From NCBI GenBank assembly GCA_903944555.1, contig CAJASG010000717.1:1-12159 (forward strand): a stretch of 12,159 nucleotides of DNA, given 5' to 3'. Of the stretch, positions 1 through 5,563 are shown piece after piece. Below the pieces are notes generated by a model. That model searched no databases and was not told where the DNA came from. It saw only the letters and a list, made by a program, of their open reading frames with translations. Position 1 is the first letter of the stretch; every line of letters starts with the position of its first letter. The translations under genes and the position numbers were made by a program. The DNA comes from an uncultured beta proteobacterium (GTDB lineage Bacteria > Pseudomonadota > Gammaproteobacteria > Burkholderiales > Burkholderiaceae_C).

Positions 1-282
1 ACCGACGCAGATCTGCTGGTGGACTACGCGGATCTCTTGGCGGTGAAGGCCAATGGCGATATCGAAGGACGACCACTTACTCTGATTAAGAAAGCCTTGG
101 AAATCAATCCGCAGCACCCCATGGGATTGATGATTTCCGGGGTTGCAGCCTACCGTCGCTCCGACTACGCTGGCGCCGTTACGTATTGGGAAAAATTGTT
201 GCTGGTACTTGAACCAGGCTCGCCGGACGCTCAACAGGTAGAAGCGGATATCGCAGACGCCCGCGCCAAAATAGGGAAACCA
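1..282 (+). repeat. First copy of an internal 94-residue duplication in ccmI
   Basis: This segment encodes a unit beginning TDADLL and containing YADLLAVKAN, EGRP, NPQHPM, AAYRR and ADIADAR. The same order of motifs returns 498 bases later at 499-780 (TDPDLL, YADLLAVRAN, EGRP, NPKHPM, AAYRR, AEIADAR). By eye about 60 of 94 residues are identical, while the DNA has clearly diverged, so the duplication is not recent. The copy may begin before base 1. Confidence 0.85.
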
Positions 283-804
283 GTTGCAGGAAAACTGCCC
301 CCTGCTGTATCGGCCGCAGCAGCAGCGGGAACCATGACCCCGGAAAAAATCAACCAAATGGTTGACCGGCTTGCAGAACGACTCAAAGCGAACCCAGACG
401 ACCTGGCTGGCTGGGCACGCTTGGCGCGGGCCTACAAAGTTCAGAATCGTTTGCCTGAGGCGGAACAAGCCTATGTCAAAGCTGGGAAACTGGTCGAAAC
501 TGACCCCGACTTGCTGACGCAATATGCAGACCTGCTTGCGGTGCGCGCGAATAACAACCTTGAGGGGCGCCCTATGGCACTGGTAACCAAGGCACTGGCC
601 CTTAACCCCAAACACCCGATGGCGCTGATGATGGCGGGATCTGCAGCCTATCGACGTGCAGACTATGCTTTGGCCGTTACCCACTGGGAAAAAGTACTCA
701 CCGTTCTTGATCCCACCTCCAGTGACGCGACACAGGTAATGGCCGAGATTGCAGATGCCCGTAACAAAGGCGGTTTGGGCACGCCGGGTAAGGTCAAACC
801 GTAA
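1..804 (+). CDS. ccmI: CcmI/CycH-type TPR protein of cytochrome c maturation, 5' end cut by window
   Basis: The reading frame is open from base 1 and ends with TAA at 802-804, so the gene starts outside the window. The in-frame GTG at 19 lies inside a conserved repeat and is not a start. The 267 visible residues contain two copies of a CcmI C-terminal-like unit (residues about 1-94 and 167-260). They are joined by an Ala/Pro-rich linker and the segment starting MTPEKINQMVDRLAERL, followed by NPDDLAGWARLARAYKVQNR, a tetratricopeptide pattern typical of CcmI. Family knowledge: CcmI presents apocytochrome c to the CcmF/H haem ligation complex at the periplasmic side of the inner membrane. The neighbourhood fits, because the nos cluster downstream encodes two c-type cytochromes. 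The membrane-anchored N-terminal part is not visible, so another TPR assembly protein such as an NrfG-like one is possible. Confidence 0.75.
   Translation, partial: TDADLLVDYADLLAVKANGDIEGRPLTLIKKALEINPQHPMGLMISGVAAYRRSDYAGAVTYWEKLLLVLEPGSPDAQQVEADIADARAKIGKPVAGKLPPAVSAAAAAGTMTPEKINQMVDRLAERLKANPDDLAGWARLARAYKVQNRLPEAEQAYVKAGKLVETDPDLLTQYADLLAVRANNNLEGRPMALVTKALALNPKHPMALMMAGSAAYRRADYALAVTHWEKVLTVLDPTSSDATQVMAEIADARNKGGLGTPGKVKP
499..780 (+). repeat. Second copy of the internal duplication in ccmI
   Basis: This is the partner of the unit at 1-282, with a period of 498 bases (166 codons) in the same frame. Insertions and deletions between the copies are not evident by eye. The 72-codon segment between the units (283-498) holds the Ala/Pro linker and a TPR segment. 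A matching TPR segment is expected just upstream of the window if the whole 166-residue module was duplicated. Confidence 0.85.
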
Positions 805-827
805 CGGTTGGTCCAACTGGTGCTAGC

Positions 828-854
828 CTGGTCAGACTTCAGCTAGTCTGCCAG
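828..854 (+). terminator. Possible terminator hairpin behind ccmI
   Basis: CTGG (828-831) and CAGACT (833-838) pair with AGTCTG (845-850) and CCAG (851-854), giving a 10-bp stem with one bulged T and a six-base loop. The sequence behind it (TCTTTGAC) has only a short T-run. It may therefore be a weak intrinsic terminator or a 3' stabilising hairpin. It sits 23 bases behind the ccmI stop and upstream of the nos promoter region, where a transcript end would be expected. Confidence 0.45.
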
Positions 855-944
855 TCTTTGACACACTCTAATCTGAGCTATTAGGTGTAACGACCCGCTG
901 CACTTGCGATCAGTGCTGCTTAAATCAATATTTAGTCTATTTGT

Positions 945-958
945 TTGATGCTGATCAA
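945..958 (+). promoter_or_regulatory. FNR/ANR/DNR-type operator upstream of nosZ
   Basis: The sequence TTGAT-GCTG-ATCAA is an exact match to the TTGAT-N4-ATCAA consensus of the Crp/FNR family oxygen and NO sensors (FNR, ANR, DNR, NNR). Flanking bases extend the arms to GTTTGAT/ATCAAAC (943-960). It is the only such site noticed in the region and lies 164 bases upstream of the chosen nosZ ATG. By analogy with other nos and denitrification promoters, it should activate nosZ when oxygen is low and/or NO is present. The sequence alone does not tell which regulator binds. Confidence 0.85.
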
Positions 959-982
959 ACTCAACAACTGCAGGCGGTAAAA

Positions 983-990
983 GCTAATGT
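983..990 (+). promoter_or_regulatory. Candidate -10 region of the nosZ promoter
   Basis: GCTAATGT contains TAAT-like hexamers (GCTAAT 983-988, TAATGT 985-990) located 24-26 bases beyond the FNR-type palindrome. For a class II FNR promoter the site is centred near -41.5 and the -10 hexamer begins about 22 bases behind it, so the fit is close but not exact. No -35 element is expected in such a promoter. The start point would be near 995-997, leaving a leader of about 125 bases. Confidence 0.35.
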
Positions 991-1109
991 AGATTAAGTC
1001 GCTTCAAGTGCTCATTTTCTAGAATGACAGACGTTATCCACCTCACTGGAAACCAACTCTAAGGCCGTACTTTCGGACCTCGATAGGGATGGAATTAACG
1101 TAACCAACT

Positions 1110-1114
1110 AGGAG
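1110..1114 (+). promoter_or_regulatory. Shine-Dalgarno site that decides the nosZ start
   Basis: AGGAG lies at 1110-1114. The first in-frame ATG (1117) is only two bases behind it, too close for normal initiation. The second in-frame ATG (1123) is eight bases behind it, which is optimal. The start at 1123 also gives a clean Sec signal peptide beginning MKRLSKL. Confidence 0.75.
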
Positions 1115-1122
1115 AGATGCGA

Positions 1123-3411
1123 ATGAAGAGATTAAGCAAACTGGCTGTTTCGCTGATAGCCGCCGGCATGGGCTTGGCCACCACGGCAGCATGGTCGGCC
1201 GATACGTTGCAAGACGTGTTGAAACAACGCGGACTGAGCCAGCAAGACTTGCTGGCTGCGGCCAAAACCTATGTCCCCACCGGCAAGCGCGACGAATTTG
1301 TTGCCTTTAGCTCCGGCGGTCAATCGGGACAGGTTATCGTTTATGCGATCCCTTCAATGCGCATTTTGAAGTACATCGGCGTGTTTACGCCAGAACCATG
1401 GCAAGGTTATGGCTTTGACGAGAGCTCCAAAAAGGTGCTTGCACAAGGTCGCATCGACGGCAAAGATATTACATGGGGTGACACACACCACCCCGCCATG
1501 TCCGAAACCAATGGCGAGTATGACGGTCAATTCGTTTTCATTAACGACAAGGCCAATCCACGCATTGCTGTGATTGACTTGCGCGACTTTGAAACCAAAC
1601 AAATTGTGGTCAACCCAATCTTCAAGTCGGAACACGGCGGCGCTTTCGTCACAACCAACACCGAATACGTGATTGAAGCGGCCCAATACGCCACGCCACT
1701 GGAAAACAAAAAGTTCTACCCACTCGAAGAATTCAACGAGAAGTACCGCGGCGGTATCACTTACTGGAAATTTGATCGCAAGGAAGGTCGTATTCAGCCC
1801 GAGAAATCATTCTCCCTGGAACTGCCTCCTTACTCACAAGACCTGTCGGATGCTGGCAAGGGAATGTCCGAAGGTTGGTCGTTCACAAACTCTTTCTGTT
1901 CCGAGCGTTATGTCGGGGGCATCGAAAAAGGTCGTCCACCTTATGAGGCAGGCTGCTCTGCAAAAGACACCGATTACATGCACGTAATCAACTGGAAGAA
2001 AGCTGCTGAATTGGTAGCTGCCGGCAAGGGCAAAAAAATCAACGGGCACAATGTGCTGATGATGGAAACGGCCATTAAAGAAGGCATTCTCTTCCTGATT
2101 CCAGAGCCCAAATCGCCCCATGGCGTAGACGTGACACCAGACGGCAGTAAGATTATTGTCGCGGGCAAACTCGACACTCACGTATCGGTCTACAGCTTCG
2201 AAAAAATCCAGGCCGCGATCAAAGCTGGCAAGTTTGAGTCCAAAGACCCGTATGGCATCCCGGTGATTGCAATGAAGGATGCGTTGCACACGCAGGTTTC
2301 CTTGGGTCTCGGCCCATTGCACACCCAGTACGACAGCAAGACCTGTATCGCCTACACATCGCTGTATGTGGACTCGCAAGTTGCCAAGTGGAACTACTGT
2401 GAAGGCAAAGTGCTTGACAAGCTGAGCGTGCACTACAACATCGGTCACTTGATGACGATGGAAGGTGACTCCACCAAGCCTGCTGGCAAATACCTTGTTG
2501 CTTTGAACAAGTTGGCCATTGACCGCTTTGTGCCGATAGGTCCTTTGCACCCGCAAAATCACCAACTGATCGACATCAGTGGCGACAAGATGCAGTTGTT
2601 GTACGACATGCCTTTGCCATTGGGCGAACCACACTATGTGATCGCCATTGATGCCAAGAAGCTCAAACCAGCAGTGCGTTACAAAGTCGGAACCGACAGC
2701 CGTACGGACCAAGCACATCCCGGAGCCACCAAGGCAGGTGAAGAGCGCACAGTGAAGAAGGGCAATAAAGTCGAAGTTTTCGGCACCTTGATCCGCTCAC
2801 ACATCACGCCGGAGACCATTGAAGTCGAAGTCGGTGACGAAGTAACGATTAACCTGACCAATCTCGAGCGCGCACAAGACGAGACCCACGGCTTTACCGT
2901 CAGCACCTTCAACGTGCATGCATCGGTTGAGCCAGGTAAAACGGTGGCTGTGAAGTTCAAGGCTGACAAGGAAGGCGTCTATCCGTACTACTGCACGGAA
3001 TTCTGCTCTGCCTTGCACCTTGAAATGCAAGGCTACTTGCTGGTCAAGCCCAAAGGCTGGAAAGCCACCAAAGCAACTTTGGCGGCCCAAAACTACACGG
3101 AAGCAGATTACAAGGCAACGGTGAAAAAGGTGGCGGACACCCAAGCCATTATTGACTCCGTGGTGGCCTATATCACCAGTGTGAACTACAAGGACTTCCC
3201 CGAAGTCGTGGCCATGGTGGAAGACGCATTTGACCAGCTTGGAAAAACCAAAGACATCAAGGTCAAACACGAGGCTGCTGCTGCCAAGAAAGATTGGGAG
3301 AACGCCAATTTGTGGGCTGAGCAAGTTTGGCAATACCAAGTCAAAACCGCCGATCTAGGTCTGCGGGCCAAGACCTTCCTTGAGCAAAACGGCGCTAAGA
3401 AAGTCAAGTAA
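1123..3411 (+). CDS. nosZ: Nitrous oxide reductase, clade II (Sec-dependent) with C-terminal extension
   Basis: This enzyme reduces N2O to N2 in the periplasm. With the ATG at 1123 it has 762 residues. A Sec-type signal peptide (about 1-26, ending AAWSA) replaces the twin-arginine leader of clade I NosZ. The beta-propeller carries the seven expected CuZ histidines: DTHHP (H122, H123), EHGG (H171), SPHG (H333), GPLH (H400), GHL (H442) and EPHY (H504). The cupredoxin domain carries the CuA ligands in ETHGF (H589) and in CTEFCSALHLEM (C624, C628, H632, M635), with the backbone ligand position taken by E626. A charged, helix-prone tail of about 115 residues (648-762) follows, with no CxxCH. An FNR-type site lies upstream and a strong hairpin directly downstream. 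Identity is certain from the copper motifs. The clade assignment rests on the leader, the CuA loop and the neighbours. Confidence 0.97.
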   Translation: MKRLSKLAVSLIAAGMGLATTAAWSADTLQDVLKQRGLSQQDLLAAAKTYVPTGKRDEFVAFSSGGQSGQVIVYAIPSMRILKYIGVFTPEPWQGYGFDESSKKVLAQGRIDGKDITWGDTHHPAMSETNGEYDGQFVFINDKANPRIAVIDLRDFETKQIVVNPIFKSEHGGAFVTTNTEYVIEAAQYATPLENKKFYPLEEFNEKYRGGITYWKFDRKEGRIQPEKSFSLELPPYSQDLSDAGKGMSEGWSFTNSFCSERYVGGIEKGRPPYEAGCSAKDTDYMHVINWKKAAELVAAGKGKKINGHNVLMMETAIKEGILFLIPEPKSPHGVDVTPDGSKIIVAGKLDTHVSVYSFEKIQAAIKAGKFESKDPYGIPVIAMKDALHTQVSLGLGPLHTQYDSKTCIAYTSLYVDSQVAKWNYCEGKVLDKLSVHYNIGHLMTMEGDSTKPAGKYLVALNKLAIDRFVPIGPLHPQNHQLIDISGDKMQLLYDMPLPLGEPHYVIAIDAKKLKPAVRYKVGTDSRTDQAHPGATKAGEERTVKKGNKVEVFGTLIRSHITPETIEVEVGDEVTINLTNLERAQDETHGFTVSTFNVHASVEPGKTVAVKFKADKEGVYPYYCTEFCSALHLEMQGYLLVKPKGWKATKATLAAQNYTEADYKATVKKVADTQAIIDSVVAYITSVNYKDFPEVVAMVEDAFDQLGKTKDIKVKHEAAAAKKDWENANLWAEQVWQYQVKTADLGLRAKTFLEQNGAKKVK

Positions 3412-3414
3412 ACC

Positions 3415-3428
3415 TGCTTAGTTAAGCA
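3415..3428 (+). repeat. Small inverted repeat directly behind nosZ
   Basis: TGCTTAGTTAAGCA can fold as TGCTT/AAGCA with a four-base loop (AGTT), or as a six-base palindrome around GT. It starts three bases behind the nosZ stop and ends one base before the larger stem-loop at 3430-3462, so the two could stack. Confidence 0.5.
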
Positions 3429-3429
3429 A

Positions 3430-3462
3430 CTGCGGGGGGTCGAATTGTTCGACTCCCCGCAG
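3430..3462 (+). terminator. Strong stem-loop between nosZ and the cytochrome gene (attenuator or mRNA stabiliser)
   Basis: Bases 3430-3444 pair with 3448-3462 in a 15-bp stem containing a single G-T wobble (3438/3454), closed by the three-base loop TTG. The lower stem is CTGCGGGG/CCCCGCAG. The sequence behind it, TCATTTGG, has no proper T-run, so a classical terminator is doubtful. It may partly stop transcription or protect the nosZ mRNA end, giving more NosZ than downstream proteins. The ribosome binding site of the next gene (GGAG, 3469-3472) follows seven bases later. Confidence 0.7.
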
Positions 3463-3482
3463 TCATTTGGAGACCAAAAACC

Positions 3483-3791
3483 ATGAAGACAAAATTGTTA
3501 TTCGCAGCAGCATTGACTGCTCTCGCATCCACTGCGGCTTTTGCTGACGGTGCTGCGCTTTATGCGGAAAAAACCTGTATTGCATGCCACGGTAAAGAAG
3601 GCAAGAAGCCTCTAACAGCCTCCTATCCCAAACTTGCAGGACAAAACGCGACTTATCTTGAGACACAAATGCTCGACATTCAAAGCGGTGCGCGCGCCAA
3701 CGGTAGCAGCGCCGCCATGAAAGGGGTCATGCACTTGGTATCCGCCTCCGAGATCAAAGAGATAGCTCTGTATCTTTCCAAGATTAAATAA
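3483..3791 (+). CDS. Periplasmic monohaem cytochrome c (c553-like) of the nos operon
   Basis: This small class I cytochrome c has 102 residues. A Sec signal peptide (1-21, ending AFA) is followed by the haem-binding motif CIACH (C32, C35, H36). Met79 in SSAAMKG is the likely sixth haem ligand, placed like the Met of the neighbouring dihaem protein, and the motif YPKLAGQNATYLETQM is typical of the c4/c553 group. GGAG stands 10 bases before the ATG. It lies between nosZ and a dihaem cytochrome in a nos operon without nosR, so it probably carries electrons from NosGH or the bc1 complex to CuA of NosZ; this role is inferred. It corresponds in position and type to the nosC genes of other clade II clusters, but orthology was not tested. 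Confidence 0.93.
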   Translation: MKTKLLFAAALTALASTAAFADGAALYAEKTCIACHGKEGKKPLTASYPKLAGQNATYLETQMLDIQSGARANGSSAAMKGVMHLVSASEIKEIALYLSKIK

Positions 3792-3818
3792 ACAGCCCCA
3801 TTATTCGGAGAAGCAAAG

Positions 3819-4565
3819 ATGAAAAAAATTATTGCATTGGTCATGGCACTCTCATTCGCCCCCGCTATTAGCTTCGCCGGTGGACCCCCTCCAGCAACGC
3901 AAGCTGGCATCGAGTCCAAAGACTACAAATGGAACGCCCAAGAAGGCGAAAAAATTGAAGCATTGAAACTCAAGGGCAACGCCAAGGATGGCAAAGAAGG
4001 CTACGAAGTGTGCGGAGCCTGTCACCTGCCTTCCGGTGCGGGACGTCCTGACGGCACATTCCCCCAACTGGCCGGGCAACACACCACTGTGTTGATCAAA
4101 CAGATGGCAGACATCCGTGCTGGTCTGCGTGACAACCCCACCATGTATCCGTTTGCCAAGGAGCTCACAGATGCCCAAGAACTTGCAAACGTATCGGCCT
4201 ACATTGAGAGCTTGTGCATTCCAGCGGTGCATGGCATGTACGAAGGTCCCGACGCGGCCAAACAGATTGCCGACGGCAAGGTGATGTATGAAAAAGAGTG
4301 TATTGAGTGCCACAAAGCCAATGGCGAAGGCGTCAAGGATAAGTTTTATCCGGTGCTGGCAGGTCAACATTACAAGTATTTGTTGCGCCAGATGACCGAA
4401 ATTCGGGACGGGCACCGCCGCAACGCCAATCCTGACATGGTGAAAATCATCAAGAAATATGACAATCAGCAACTGGTTGCCATTTCTGCTTATCAAGCCA
4501 GCTTGAGCATGCCAGGATCTACCTGCAAAGCCGGCCCTGCTGCCAAGACTTCCAAGAAAAAATAA
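3819..4565 (+). CDS. Periplasmic dihaem cytochrome c (c4-like) of the nos operon
   Basis: The 248-residue protein has a signal peptide (1-20, ending SFA) and two cytochrome c domains, each with a CxxCH motif: CGACH (C65, C68, H69) and CIECH (C161, C164, H165). Each domain repeats the pattern P-x-LAGQH followed by a Q-M-x-x-I-R helix and a Met that can serve as the axial ligand (M109 in NPTMYP, M207 in NPDMVK). This is the layout of cytochrome c4-type electron carriers. Two additional cysteines (C133, C236) could form a disulfide. The C-terminus is lysine-rich. GGAG lies eight bases before the ATG and only 27 bases separate it from the preceding cytochrome gene. It probably shares the electron supply to NosZ. 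A nosC2-like name would be possible, but family naming is not uniform. Confidence 0.93.
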   Translation: MKKIIALVMALSFAPAISFAGGPPPATQAGIESKDYKWNAQEGEKIEALKLKGNAKDGKEGYEVCGACHLPSGAGRPDGTFPQLAGQHTTVLIKQMADIRAGLRDNPTMYPFAKELTDAQELANVSAYIESLCIPAVHGMYEGPDAAKQIADGKVMYEKECIECHKANGEGVKDKFYPVLAGQHYKYLLRQMTEIRDGHRRNANPDMVKIIKKYDNQQLVAISAYQASLSMPGSTCKAGPAAKTSKKK

Positions 4566-4574
4566 GCCTCAACT

Positions 4575-5558
4575 ATGAAAGCACAGACCCAACAAAATCG
4601 ACTGATCACGGCACTCACCATGGTCGCCCTAGTGGCCATGATTGCTGCCTTTTTCGCCCCGATATGGTGGGTCTCGCTCACCGCGCCCAACTACCCCAAG
4701 GATGCATTTCCAGATGGCATCCGCATTCACTTCCATTTTGACGGAGTGCAAAACGGTTGCAGTGCGGTGGGCAACAATACTCGCATGGGCTCAGAAACCA
4801 TGCAGGCCGACATGGGCCCTGATTCAGAGCGCTACAACCCGATTTTGGACGCAAAAAAAGACGTCAACAAAAATGCGGCGGGCTTGGATTGTGTCCATGA
4901 AATGAACACCATCAACCACTACGTGGGCATGTTCCCAATCGCGACAGGTGCACCGGTTGAAAAGCCATTAGCGAAGTTCTTTTTTGGTTTTTTTGGTGTG
5001 ATGCTTTTGGGCTTCATGACACCTGCTGGCAAGCGGCGTTTGATGGTGCTCTCAGCGGGTTTTACCGCCGTTGCAGCTTGGATGGTGGTGGACCAATTTG
5101 TGCTGGGCCACTTGGCCAATCACGTCAAAGCGTACATGACAGAGGCCGCCACGTTCTTCAATGAACCCGCCCGTATCCAAATTTGGGGCGATAACGTCAG
5201 CCTGTACAGCAAGGTTGCAATTGCCGGTTTGATCGCAGCCATGGTAGTAGTAGTAGTCGCAGTATCAAAACTTCCAAAGTTCTCACTTCTCCTGGCATTG
5301 ATTCCAGGTCTGCTCCCCGTCTACTTTGTCATTGAATACGCAGGTTGGCTTTGGTTCTTTGGACACAACATGCACCCATGGGGCGCTTTCACGGTCAAAC
5401 CTTTTATGCCCACCGTGTTTGGCGAAGGCAAGGTAGCGCAGTTTTCCACCTACTCCTATCCGTATTGGGGCTATGGCCTGCTTGTGGTGACATTTGCTTG
5501 CCTGATGCTTGCCGTACTACTACGTCGCCGCCAAATGCGTGAAGGCACAGCGCTATAA
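4575..5558 (+). CDS. nosB: NosB, multi-spanning membrane protein typical of clade II nos clusters
   Basis: NosB proteins are found between nosZ and nosD in clade II clusters; their biochemical role is not known. The 327-residue protein has about six membrane segments (roughly 10-34, 133-149, 155-177, 213-231, 236-256, 297-316). A long loop after the first segment (about 35-130) is rich in possible metal ligands: HFHFDG (H52, H54), C62, DCVHEM (C106, H108, M110) and NHYVGM (H115, M119). A later segment holds GHNMH (H264, M266, H267). The loop should face the periplasm if the N-terminus is cytoplasmic. The start lies nine bases behind the dihaem cytochrome stop, without a clear Shine-Dalgarno site, so translation may be coupled. 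The assignment rests on position, size and topology. A role in copper handling or NosZ maturation is inference only. Confidence 0.8.
   Translation: MKAQTQQNRLITALTMVALVAMIAAFFAPIWWVSLTAPNYPKDAFPDGIRIHFHFDGVQNGCSAVGNNTRMGSETMQADMGPDSERYNPILDAKKDVNKNAAGLDCVHEMNTINHYVGMFPIATGAPVEKPLAKFFFGFFGVMLLGFMTPAGKRRLMVLSAGFTAVAAWMVVDQFVLGHLANHVKAYMTEAATFFNEPARIQIWGDNVSLYSKVAIAGLIAAMVVVVVAVSKLPKFSLLLALIPGLLPVYFVIEYAGWLWFFGHNMHPWGAFTVKPFMPTVFGEGKVAQFSTYSYPYWGYGLLVVTFACLMLAVLLRRRQMREGTAL
5243..5257 (+). repeat. Short GTA trinucleotide repeat inside nosB
   Basis: Four in-frame GTA codons followed by GTC encode a run of valines in the fourth predicted membrane segment of NosB. A change in copy number would alter the segment length without breaking the frame. 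Confidence 0.6.
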
Positions 5559-5563
5559 GCAGT

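Larger units (their letters stand above)
805..1122 (+). other. Intergenic control region between ccmI and nosZ
   Basis: This is the only long gene-free stretch in the window. It contains a hairpin behind ccmI (828-854), a perfect FNR-type palindrome (945-958), a possible -10 element near 985-990, a weak hairpin in the presumed leader (1062-1080), two copies of AACCAACT about 50 bases apart (near 1051 and 1102), and the nosZ ribosome binding site (1110-1114). It is visibly more AT-rich than its surroundings from about 920 to 1030. No convincing small ORF is seen in it. Confidence 0.7.

Noticed and set aside
19..21. GTG as a start codon of the first gene
   Set aside because: The frame is open to base 1 and the bases before the GTG encode TDADLL, which matches the start of the second internal repeat (TDPDLL), so the gene begins outside the window.
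919..933. Second FNR-like half site (ATCAA within TAAATCAATATTTA)
   Set aside because: Only one half matches and there is no TTGAT partner at the right distance, so it is likely chance in AT-rich DNA.
1017..1024. Palindrome TTCTAGAA in the nosZ leader
   Set aside because: An eight-base palindrome is expected by chance, and no known regulator site or repeat partner was recognised.
1034..1042. DnaA-box-like TTATCCACC
   Set aside because: It is a single imperfect copy with no AT-rich unwinding region or further boxes, so there is no support for an origin.
1062..1080. Hairpin in the nosZ leader as a riboswitch
   Set aside because: Only a six-bp stem with a bulged base can be drawn, and no conserved riboswitch core was recognised.
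1123..1206. Twin-arginine signal on NosZ
   Set aside because: The leader reads MKRLSKLAVSL without an RR-x-F/L pattern, so a Sec signal fits better.
1834..2718. Long open frame on the minus strand inside nosZ (294 codons)
   Set aside because: It lies wholly opposite the conserved copper-binding part of nosZ, its product resembles no known family, and it has no own promoter context. It is a shadow of the nosZ codons.
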